38,956 bases of DNA from Chitinophaga pinensis (lineage in GTDB: Bacteria; Bacteroidota; Bacteroidia; Chitinophagales; Chitinophagaceae): positions 1 to 38,956 of the forward strand of contig CAMDVD010000035.1 of the NCBI GenBank assembly GCA_945878115.1. Direction: 5' to 3'. Made by a program: the position numbers and the translations under genes. Of this stretch, positions 26,094-32,660 are shown piece by piece. The notes below the pieces were generated by a model. That model did not search any database. It worked only from the letters and a program-made list of their open reading frames with translations, and was not told the origin of the DNA. Every line of letters starts with the position of its first letter. Position 1 is the first letter of the stretch.

Positions 26094-26348
26094 TTATTTT
26101 TTAAAAGTTAAAAGATATTGTAAGAGATCATCAATAATGGTCGTATTGATGGAATAAAATATGTATTGACCTTGTTTGACCGTAACCACCAAATTGGCTC
26201 TTTTTAGTTTATCCAAATGGTGCGAAATACTTGGTGCAGTCATATCAAAATTTTCTGCAATTTGGCCTGCGGTTAAATCCTTCTTCCGCAAAATTTTCAA
26301 AATTTCACGTCGCGTCGGATCATTCATTGCCTTAAAAATTGTATCCAT
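26094..26348 (-). CDS. ArsR/SdpR-like winged-helix repressor
   Basis: An 84-residue winged-helix regulator: MDTIFKAMNDPTRREILKILRKKDLTAGQIAENFDMTAPSISHHLDKLKRANLV, then the wing VTVKQGQYIFYSIN. No metal-binding cysteine pair is present, which fits the SdpR-type subgroup. The ATG at 26348 is preferred to an in-frame TTG at 26366. It is 6 nt upstream of the SdpI-like gene, so the pair is an autoregulated unit by analogy with sdpRI. Confidence 0.85.
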   Translation of the reverse strand: MDTIFKAMNDPTRREILKILRKKDLTAGQIAENFDMTAPSISHHLDKLKRANLVVTVKQGQYIFYSINTTIIDDLLQYLLTFKK

Positions 26349-26404
26349 AATTAAATAATTATACAAATGTCTAAATATCTAATTACAAAACAAAATATTT
26401 TTTT

Positions 26405-26433
26405 AAAGAAGGCTTCGCTTAGTGTGAAGCCTC
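26405..26433. repeat. imperfect palindrome related to those beside the transposase
   Basis: GGCTTCGC (26411-26418) and GTGAAGCC (26424-26431) pair with one mismatch, preceded by AAAGAA as in the perfect copy at 24986. It lies upstream of the ArsR-like gene, with a family B repeat beginning 15 bp further on. Confidence 0.5.
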
Positions 26434-26448
26434 CCCTAAAATCAGTGT

Positions 26449-26535
26449 ATTGCGGCAACGATCGAATGGAAAGCACGCACCACATCCGCCTCGGTGTGGG
26501 CGGACTTGGAAGGAGAGCGTGTGTGCCGCCCAAAT
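26449..26535 (-). repeat. dispersed repeat family B, copy 2 (inverted)
   Basis: Read on the minus strand it starts TTTGGGCGGCACACACGCT and ends ATCGTTGCCGCAATA, matching copies at 15878 and 27835 at both ends. The centre is different and GC-rich (CCGCCCACACCGAGGCGG). An open frame across it (26351-26569) is a by-product of the repeat. Confidence 0.65.
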
Positions 26536-26550
26536 AACTTACTCTTCTCC

Positions 26551-26656
26551 GAGGTTTGTGTCCCCACAAACCTCAAAACATGCTAATATCATAGAATACA
26601 AATAATAAGTTAGTAATGGTTTGTGAAGACACAAAACCATGGCGTTTGCTAACGCC
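26551..26656. terminator. row of three hairpins downstream of the pseudouridine synthase gene
   Basis: Three hairpins: GAGGTTTGTG/CACAAACCTC with loop TCCC (26551-26574); TGGTTTGTG/CACAAAACCA (26617-26639), a one-base-bulged relative; and GGCGTT/AACGCC with loop TGCT (26641-26656). The last directly follows the stop codon of the RluD-type gene on the minus strand. They probably end its transcript. Confidence 0.5.
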
Positions 26657-27730
26657 TTATAATTTTTTCGCCTTGGCATAAGTTGTCCACTTCTCCAATA
26701 CTTGCAACATATCATCTGGCAATTCACTTTCAAAATCCATTTGTTTGCCAGTAGTAGGATGTATAAATCCAAGCGTTTTTGCATGCAGTGCTTGACGAGG
26801 TAAAAGCGCAAAACAATTATCTACAAATTGTTTGTATTTCGCAAAGACAGTTCCTTTCAAAATACGATCTCCACCATACGTTTTATCATTAAATAAGGTA
26901 TGTCCAATATGCTTCATATGTACCCGAATCTGATGCGTTCTACCCGTCTCTAGTCTACATTCTACAAGGGTCACATAATTGAATCTTTCTATCACTTTAT
27001 AATGGGTAATGGCATGCTTTCCAATTTCTCCTTCTGGGTAAGTATCGAATATTTTTCGTAACCTCTCATGTCGAGCAATATAAGTATCTATAGTCCCTGA
27101 TTCTTCTGCTACGTCACCCCAAACAAGCGCATAATAAAGTCGATTTACAGTATGCTCTTTGAATTGTTCCGCAAGAAAATTAAGCGATTTTTCAGTCTTG
27201 CCAATCACCAATAATCCTGTTGTGTCTTTGTCTATTCGATGTACCAAACCAATGCGTGGCAAGGTTTCAAAATCTTTATTTTGTTGTTGCAAATAATAAG
27301 CAACTGCATTCACAACCGTTCCTGAATAATTACCATGTCCAGGATGAACAACCATATTATATGGTTTATTAATTACCAGAACATCATCGTCTTCATACAC
27401 AATATTCAAAGGAATATTCTCCGGTATAATTTCTGTACTTTCTGGTTCACGAAATGTATAAGCTACTACATGATCTGCAGGTTTTACCTTATAATTTTGT
27501 TTTACAATTTTATCATTGACCGTAATACATTCATCATCTATCGCTTGCTGCACTTTATTTCGTGTGATGCCTGCAATTTTTGCTTGTAAATATTTATCGA
27601 TACGCAATGGCTCTTGCCCATTCTCAATGACATAATCAAAAATGATATGCCTGACTTTTGGCAAATCCTCTTGTAATTCATCATCTTCCTCTTGATCATG
27701 ATTGAGCAAAGTGGTAGTAGTATTCTTCAT
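26657..27730 (-). CDS. rluD: RluA family pseudouridine synthase (RluD-like)
   Basis: A 357-residue enzyme. An acidic N-terminal tail is followed by an S4 RNA-binding domain (LRIDKYLQAKIAGITRNKVQQAIDDECITVNDK). The catalytic domain has the motif LPRIGLVHRIDKDTTGLLVIGKT with the nucleophilic aspartate of HRID, then LETGRTHQIRVHMKHIGH and the C-terminal RQALHAKTLGFIHP. The S4 domain and architecture fit the RluC/RluD branch, which modifies 23S rRNA uridines; RluD is the commonest single member in Bacteroidota. It is cytoplasmic. The ATG at 27730 lies next to a repeat-rich intergenic region of 527 bp. Confidence 0.92.
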   Translation of the reverse strand: MKNTTTTLLNHDQEEDDELQEDLPKVRHIIFDYVIENGQEPLRIDKYLQAKIAGITRNKVQQAIDDECITVNDKIVKQNYKVKPADHVVAYTFREPESTEIIPENIPLNIVYEDDDVLVINKPYNMVVHPGHGNYSGTVVNAVAYYLQQQNKDFETLPRIGLVHRIDKDTTGLLVIGKTEKSLNFLAEQFKEHTVNRLYYALVWGDVAEESGTIDTYIARHERLRKIFDTYPEGEIGKHAITHYKVIERFNYVTLVECRLETGRTHQIRVHMKHIGHTLFNDKTYGGDRILKGTVFAKYKQFVDNCFALLPRQALHAKTLGFIHPTTGKQMDFESELPDDMLQVLEKWTTYAKAKKL

Positions 27731-27834
27731 AAGTGGCCGAAGTTAAACCATTTATTACTATTTGTCGAAACCATCCTATTTCCATCGTAGAACTTAAACA
27801 TGCTAAACTGTACTAAAAATGCAATGAAAATATT

Positions 27835-27920
27835 TTGGGCGGCGAACACGCTTTACGTTCCAATCTTTCTGCTTGCTTCGCCGCATAAAGGATTTTCACT
27901 GCAATCGTTGCCGCAATGTA
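27835..27920 (+). repeat. dispersed repeat family B, copy 3
   Basis: Starts TTGGGCGGCGAACACGCTTT and ends CAATCGTTGCCGCAAT. The centre carries ATCTTTCTGCTTGCTT and AAAGGATTTTCAC, close to copy 1 at 15878-15957. It lies upstream of the lipB tandem array, just as copy 1 abuts family C units. Confidence 0.68.
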
Positions 27921-27962
27921 CAGATCATTGTATGATATGTTGTGGCGTTTTTATGATTAAAA

Positions 27963-28248
27963 ATTAATGCTACTGGCATACATGCCGTATCGTATTTTTA
28001 ATTAAAACAGAACTCATACTAGTTAATGCCGTAATGCAATTTTTAATAAAAATTAATGCCACTGGCATACATGCCGTAGCGTATTTTTATAAAAACAGAA
28101 ATCATACTAGTTAATGCCGTAATGCAATTTTTAATAAAAATTAATGCTACTGGTATACATGCCGTAGCGTATTTTTAAGAAAAATAGAAATCATACTAGT
28201 TAATGCCGTAATTCATTTTTTAATAAAAATTAATGCTACTGGCATACT
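27963..28248. repeat. 88-89-bp tandem repeat array upstream of lipB
   Basis: Three full units begin with ATTAATGC at 27963, 28052 and 28140; a fourth begins at 28229 and is cut short 10 bp before the lipB ATG. Each unit holds an almost perfect palindrome, GCTAC-T-GGCAT / ATGCC-GTAGC around AC, a GTATTTTTA tract, and ACTAGTTAATGCCGTAAT. The words are those of family C at 15791. Unit-to-unit differences are few, so the array is young or kept uniform. Confidence 0.8.
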
Positions 28249-28252
28249 TTTG
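28245..28252 (+). promoter_or_regulatory. -7 promoter box of lipB formed at the end of the tandem array
   Basis: TACTTTTG matches TAnnTTTG exactly and ends 5 nt before the lipB ATG, implying a leaderless or near-leaderless transcript. In the full repeat units the same place reads TACATGCC, so the box arises where the fourth unit is broken off. No clear -33 TTG is seen. Confidence 0.45.
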
Positions 28253-28257
28253 CCCAT

Positions 28258-28983
28258 ATGAGTAAATTGAAGCTTGCCTTTCAACATCTTGGCAGAATGG
28301 AATATCAACAAGCATGGGATTATCAAGAATCTTTGCTGCAAGAAAATGTAGACATTAAAAAAAGAAATAGAGAAAAGGAAATAGCAAGTAGTTCAGAACA
28401 AATGGAGCAAACTAAATCCCATTTTTTGCTGTGCGAACATGAACCAGTATTTACTTTAGGCAAAAGTGGTCATATCGAAAATTTACTCGTGAATAACGCT
28501 TATTTACAAGAGAAAGGAATTACTTTTTTTAAAACGAATCGAGGTGGCGATATTACCTTTCATGGCTTAGAACAAATTGTAGGTTATCCAATTTTAGATT
28601 TAGAAAGCCTCAAACCAGACTTGGTTTGGTATATGCGCAATTTAGAAGAAATCATTATTCGAACCTTAGCCGAATACGGCTTGCAATGCACACGCAGTGC
28701 AGGCGAAACCGGTGTTTGGCTCGATGTGGACATACCACACAAAGCCCGCAAAATATGCGCCATGGGGGTACGTACAAGCCGATGGATTACCATGCACGGG
28801 TTTGCATTAAATGTAAACACAGATTTATCTTATTTCAATATGATAGTACCTTGTGGCATACAACATAAACAAGTAACAAGTATCGAAAAAGAACTTGGCC
28901 ATACAGTAGCAGTGGCAGAAGTAGAAGCAAAAATTAAACACCATTTTGCAGAAGTATTCGACGTAGAATTGGTAGGGCAATAA
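28258..28983 (+). CDS. lipB: octanoyl-[acyl carrier protein]:protein octanoyltransferase
   Basis: A 241-residue LipB. Signatures are FLLCEHEPVFTLGKSG, RGGDITFHGLEQIVGYPILDL and ETGVWL. The catalytic lysine region is ARKICAMGVRTSRWITMHGFALNVNTDL, and the acyl-binding cysteine is in MIVPCGI. It moves octanoate from acyl carrier protein to lipoyl domains, the first step of lipoate assembly, in the cytoplasm. A charged insertion near residues 28-60 is typical of Bacteroidota versions. It is the first gene of a plus-strand run; the tandem array ends immediately upstream. Confidence 0.95.
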   Translation: MSKLKLAFQHLGRMEYQQAWDYQESLLQENVDIKKRNREKEIASSSEQMEQTKSHFLLCEHEPVFTLGKSGHIENLLVNNAYLQEKGITFFKTNRGGDITFHGLEQIVGYPILDLESLKPDLVWYMRNLEEIIIRTLAEYGLQCTRSAGETGVWLDVDIPHKARKICAMGVRTSRWITMHGFALNVNTDLSYFNMIVPCGIQHKQVTSIEKELGHTVAVAEVEAKIKHHFAEVFDVELVGQ

Positions 28984-29017
28984 AATAATATTTTATCTGC
29001 TTTGTGTTTTGACAGAA

Positions 29018-30502
29018 ATGAAATTAAACTATTTTAAGCTTAGTTTTGCGCAAATGATGTTCCATTTGCTATTCACCAAAAAATTAGGCATAAGCTGTTT
29101 TTTACTTTGCTTGTCCATGCCACTATTTGCGCAGAAATTAAGTCTTAGCCCAAAAGAAAATTTCAATTTCCGTGTAGATGACTTCTCTGTCATCGGTGCT
29201 TATCAGCAACTCACCGCTGTGTATCGAAAGCATAATGATATACCTGAAATTATTTTTTACACCAAAGATTTCAAAAAAGAAAAAACAGTTGCCTTAGATT
29301 TTTTGCCAGAACGTGCAACCGATATTCGTTTACTTTCTTCTGCCAATGGAATACTTCTTGTTTATCTGGTCAAAAAGGAGAAACGCAAAAATTTGATGCT
29401 GGCAAAATTGAATGCCGATTTTACTTTTACCGAACCCCAGATTATAGACAGCAATCCAGTAGCTAATTTCCGAGATGATATTGCCTATACCATGGAGGTT
29501 AGTGAGGATAAATCCAAGTTTTTATTTTATACCCAGTATATTGTGGAAAGCAATTGGGTTTTAAAAGCTATCGTTGTAAATGAAGCTTTACAAATACAAT
29601 ATCAAGTCAATCAATTATTGGATAATATCGATTTTTTTATTTCAGACAAAGCATGCATCACCAATAATGGAGAAATATTCATTCTAACAACGGATAGAAA
29701 TAAAATCAGGGCTGGTGTAGATGAGTTGAAAATATTGGCTTGTAGCAATCAAAAAGAATTTAGCATCAACAATATCGCATTGAATAAACATACCCTCAGC
29801 GATTTACAAATGATTGCAGACAATACCAATCATTTAGCTATCGCCTGTGGCTATTATGCAGAAGCAAGATATAGTGCTCCTCGCGGTATTTTTGTTACCC
29901 AATTCGACATCACACAACAAACGCCAACCATGAGTCATTTTATTCCATTGGCAATGCAAGTGACTTCAAGTAAAACAGATTTACGCGACATGAAAATTAG
30001 GCACATCAGTTTGCGAAAAGATGGTGGTATAGAATTTTGTGCCGAAAAAACGTACCAAACTACCCGTACCATTTCTTCTATAAACCCGCTCATGTCAAGT
30101 TCTATGGTACCGATGGTGGAAAATTCACGAACCGTACAAGAATTCAATTATGATGAAGTGGTCATTTTTAATGTGAAGCCAGAAGGCGCTATGGCATGGA
30201 CTCAAACCTTTTTAAAAGCACAAACAACTAGCGACGACGAAGGCAAATTTTCTTCGTTTGCCATGCTGCAACATCCATTGGGTAAGGTTTATCTCTTCAA
30301 TGATTTTAGTTCAAAAGCAACTCGCTTAATGGCCTGCTATATTTCTGCAAAAGGAGAATTAAATATGAAAGAAATTCAAACCTCCGATGAGGTAGACGAT
30401 TGGAATATCATGAACCGATTAGGCATTCAAGTATCTGCTGGAGAAATAGTGATACCTTGTATTACAAAAAATTATCTTTGCTTCCTTAAAATTAGTTTTT
30501 AA
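29018..30502 (+). CDS. secreted protein of unknown function, about 494 residues
   Basis: The product carries a long N-terminal region with a signal peptide (TKKLGISCFLLCLSMPLFAQ). The rest looks like repeated beta strands (FNFRVDDFSVIGAYQQLTAVYRK..., LSSANGILLVYLVKKEKRKNLMLAKLNADFTF), possibly a beta-propeller-like fold. I recognise no family. An in-frame TTG at 29009 and ATGs at 29054 and 29057 are alternative starts; the last two fit the signal peptide better. It begins 35 nt after lipB and is followed after 9 nt by the membrane-protein gene, so it is probably cotranscribed. Confidence 0.72.
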   Translation: MKLNYFKLSFAQMMFHLLFTKKLGISCFLLCLSMPLFAQKLSLSPKENFNFRVDDFSVIGAYQQLTAVYRKHNDIPEIIFYTKDFKKEKTVALDFLPERATDIRLLSSANGILLVYLVKKEKRKNLMLAKLNADFTFTEPQIIDSNPVANFRDDIAYTMEVSEDKSKFLFYTQYIVESNWVLKAIVVNEALQIQYQVNQLLDNIDFFISDKACITNNGEIFILTTDRNKIRAGVDELKILACSNQKEFSINNIALNKHTLSDLQMIADNTNHLAIACGYYAEARYSAPRGIFVTQFDITQQTPTMSHFIPLAMQVTSSKTDLRDMKIRHISLRKDGGIEFCAEKTYQTTRTISSINPLMSSSMVPMVENSRTVQEFNYDEVVIFNVKPEGAMAWTQTFLKAQTTSDDEGKFSSFAMLQHPLGKVYLFNDFSSKATRLMACYISAKGELNMKEIQTSDEVDDWNIMNRLGIQVSAGEIVIPCITKNYLCFLKISF

Positions 30503-30511
30503 TTCTTCTTT

Positions 30512-31492
30512 GTGATTCAACTGTTCAAACGTAATGATATTGCCTCTTCCATAGGCTTGATAGTGCTGACTCTCCTGACTAGGGTGCATCTATTTTTACA
30601 TCCTCCTGGCGTACAAAGCATTTCCGATTTTAACCAAGGTCTTTTTTTCACTTGGCAAAGCTTGAAGGAATTCTATATCCATCATCCTGTATTGTATCTT
30701 TTTATTTCTACCATACTTTTTTTATTGTTTGCTTTTTATTTTAACTATGTCATGAATGAAGAAAAACTGTACCAACGCAAAAGCATGTTACCCGCTCTGG
30801 CACTCGTTTTATATAGTGCATTGGTGCCTTCCTTAACTTTATTCTCAACCGTATTTATAGCTAATATTTGCCTATTTATTGCATTCGCAAAATCATTACA
30901 ACTATACCATTCACGGGCTTCCAAAATAGCCAGTTTCGATATAGGCATTTGGGTATCTGCTGCTTGCTTGTTCTATTTTCCTGCAGTACCCATGTTTATA
31001 TTCTTTTTGATGACGTTGCTCATTTTGCGTTCCTTTTCTTTCAAAGAAATATTGGCTTATGTATTCGGCATCATTACACCTTTCTATTTCGCGCTAGGTA
31101 TTGTTTTTCTCACTGGACATTGGCATTCTGTGATGCCTCATTTATTTCTGCATGTCTATTTACCATTGAAATTAATCTCCAATGCGCAATTCATTATTCT
31201 CACAATTAGTTCATTATTACTAGTAGTTTATAGTCTTTACTTAATCAATCTATCTGGCATAAAAAACCCGATTGCCGTACAGAAAAAATGGAATGTGATT
31301 ATCCTTTATTTAATATTTTCCGTCCTGATTGGCATCTTTGCAAATATTTTCCCAGGATTGCCTTGGCTATTAGCGATTACGCCAATTAGCATTATTTTAA
31401 GTCAAGCCTTTCACAACCAAAAGGAAAAATATAATATATTTACATTCTATTTTTTAATTTCGGTCATTGTCATTGTGCAATGGCTCTTATAA
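30512..31492 (+). CDS. multi-pass membrane protein (DUF6427-like)
   Basis: A 326-residue protein with about nine or ten hydrophobic helices spread over its whole length and short loops (for example SSIGLIVLTLLTRVHLFLHPPGV at the start, FAKSLQLYHSR in a cytoplasmic loop). It resembles the Bacteroidota-specific DUF6427 membrane proteins, which have no assigned activity; the match is by general appearance. The start is GTG at 30512, 9 nt after the preceding stop. Its end overlaps the longest possible purQ frame, but the purQ ATG used here starts 17 nt after its stop. Confidence 0.68.
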   Translation: MIQLFKRNDIASSIGLIVLTLLTRVHLFLHPPGVQSISDFNQGLFFTWQSLKEFYIHHPVLYLFISTILFLLFAFYFNYVMNEEKLYQRKSMLPALALVLYSALVPSLTLFSTVFIANICLFIAFAKSLQLYHSRASKIASFDIGIWVSAACLFYFPAVPMFIFFLMTLLILRSFSFKEILAYVFGIITPFYFALGIVFLTGHWHSVMPHLFLHVYLPLKLISNAQFIILTISSLLLVVYSLYLINLSGIKNPIAVQKKWNVIILYLIFSVLIGIFANIFPGLPWLLAITPISIILSQAFHNQKEKYNIFTFYFLISVIVIVQWLL

Positions 31493-31509
31493 ACCAATAC
31501 TATTTAAGC

Positions 31510-32196
31510 ATGAAATTCGGAGTTGTTGTTTTCCCTGGTTCTAATTGTGACCGCGATATGGAATTTGCATTACGTCATGAGTTAGAGCAAGAAGTGATTA
31601 TGTTATGGCATAAAGATAAAGATATCAGTGCTTTTGGCAAAGAAGACTGTATCGTTTTACCCGGTGGTTTTTCCTATGGCGATTATTTAAGATGCGGTGC
31701 CTTGGCACGTTTCAGCCCAATGATGGAAAGTGTAATAGCACATGCCAATCGTGGTGGAAAAGTACTTGGTGTTTGCAATGGATTTCAAATATTGTGCGAA
31801 GCTGGTTTATTACCCGGCGCATTATTATTGAACGACACCCAAAAATTTGTTTGTAAAAATGTATTTATCCAAAGTGAGAATGATGCATCACCAATAACAA
31901 AAGATATTAAAAATCAAGTGTTGCAAATTCCAGTGGCGCATGGCGAAGGCAGATATTATGCAGACGCACAAACGCTGCAACAATTAGAAGACAATGACCA
32001 AATTATTTTTAGATATTGTAATCGAGCAGGGGTAATCGGACAAGAAAATCCAAATGGATCAACCAATGCTATTGCAGGTATATGTAATGCTGGTCGCAAT
32101 GTATTTGGTATGATGCCACATCCTGAAAGAGCCTGTTCGCCTACCTTAGAAAATTTAGATGGTCGTAAATTATTTGCCAGTTTAATTCATAATTAA
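31510..32196 (+). CDS. purQ: phosphoribosylformylglycinamidine synthase subunit PurQ
   Basis: A 228-residue class I glutamine amidotransferase. It starts MKFGVVVFPGSNCDRDM, has the nucleophile elbow GVCNGFQILCEAGLLPGALL (cysteine in VCNG), and the His/Glu pair in FGMMPHPERA. It releases ammonia from glutamine for FGAM synthesis in purine formation, working with a small-type PurL and PurS in the cytoplasm. The start at 31510 is chosen because the family begins MKxGVxxFPGSNCD; the frame is open 30 nt further. purL is not in the window. Confidence 0.95.
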   Translation: MKFGVVVFPGSNCDRDMEFALRHELEQEVIMLWHKDKDISAFGKEDCIVLPGGFSYGDYLRCGALARFSPMMESVIAHANRGGKVLGVCNGFQILCEAGLLPGALLLNDTQKFVCKNVFIQSENDASPITKDIKNQVLQIPVAHGEGRYYADAQTLQQLEDNDQIIFRYCNRAGVIGQENPNGSTNAIAGICNAGRNVFGMMPHPERACSPTLENLDGRKLFASLIHN

Positions 32197-32206
32197 AATA
32201 AAAAGC

Positions 32207-32656
32207 ATGAAAAAAATAATACTGTCCTTGTTGATACTTTTTTGCAGTGCAATAGCGTTTTCCCAAAATATGAATCCAGTGAAATGGACTTTCTCTGCCA
32301 CAAAAAATGCTACCAGCGGTAAATATACTTTGTATGCGAAAGCCAGTATTGAAAAGGATTGGCACGTATTCGCAACCGACCCTGGTGGGGATGGATTATT
32401 GATTGGAACACAAGTGGTAATCAATCCCAAATTGAAACTGAACAATCAAAGTGAAGTGCGTATGGAACGCAAACCCATTACCAAAGAAATGGAAGGAATA
32501 GGCATGGTCAACTTTTTTGAAAATGATGCAGTCTTCATGCTCGACTTCGATAGCACGAAACCTTTCAAACTTACCGGAACCATTACATATCAATGTTGCA
32601 ATGACAAAATGTGCTTGCCGCCAACTGATTTACCTTTTACCGTAGAAATAAAATAA
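32207..32656 (+). CDS. stand-alone DsbD alpha-domain-like periplasmic protein
   Basis: A 149-residue protein with a signal peptide (MKKIILSLLILFCSAIAFSQ) and a single domain like the N-terminal domain of DsbD: VKWTFSATKNATSGKYTLYAKASIEKDWHVFATDPGGDGL, then TYQCCNDKMCLPPTDLPFTVEI. The YQ-C-C-(x)4-C-LPP segment aligns with the redox cysteine pair of nDsbD; one extra adjacent cysteine is present. The domain normally passes electrons to periplasmic partners. It starts 10 nt after purQ and ends 4 nt before the full-length dsbD, which has its own copy of this domain. Confidence 0.85.
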   Translation: MKKIILSLLILFCSAIAFSQNMNPVKWTFSATKNATSGKYTLYAKASIEKDWHVFATDPGGDGLLIGTQVVINPKLKLNNQSEVRMERKPITKEMEGIGMVNFFENDAVFMLDFDSTKPFKLTGTITYQCCNDKMCLPPTDLPFTVEIK

Positions 32657-32660
32657 AAGT

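Noticed and set aside
26351-26811. Short minus-strand frames at 26351-26569 and 26539-26811
   Set aside because: They cover the family B repeat, hairpins and the 3' end of the pseudouridine synthase gene in another frame.
27963-28248. CRISPR array
   Set aside because: The period is 88-89 bp and the whole unit is repeated; there are no unique spacers and no cas genes.
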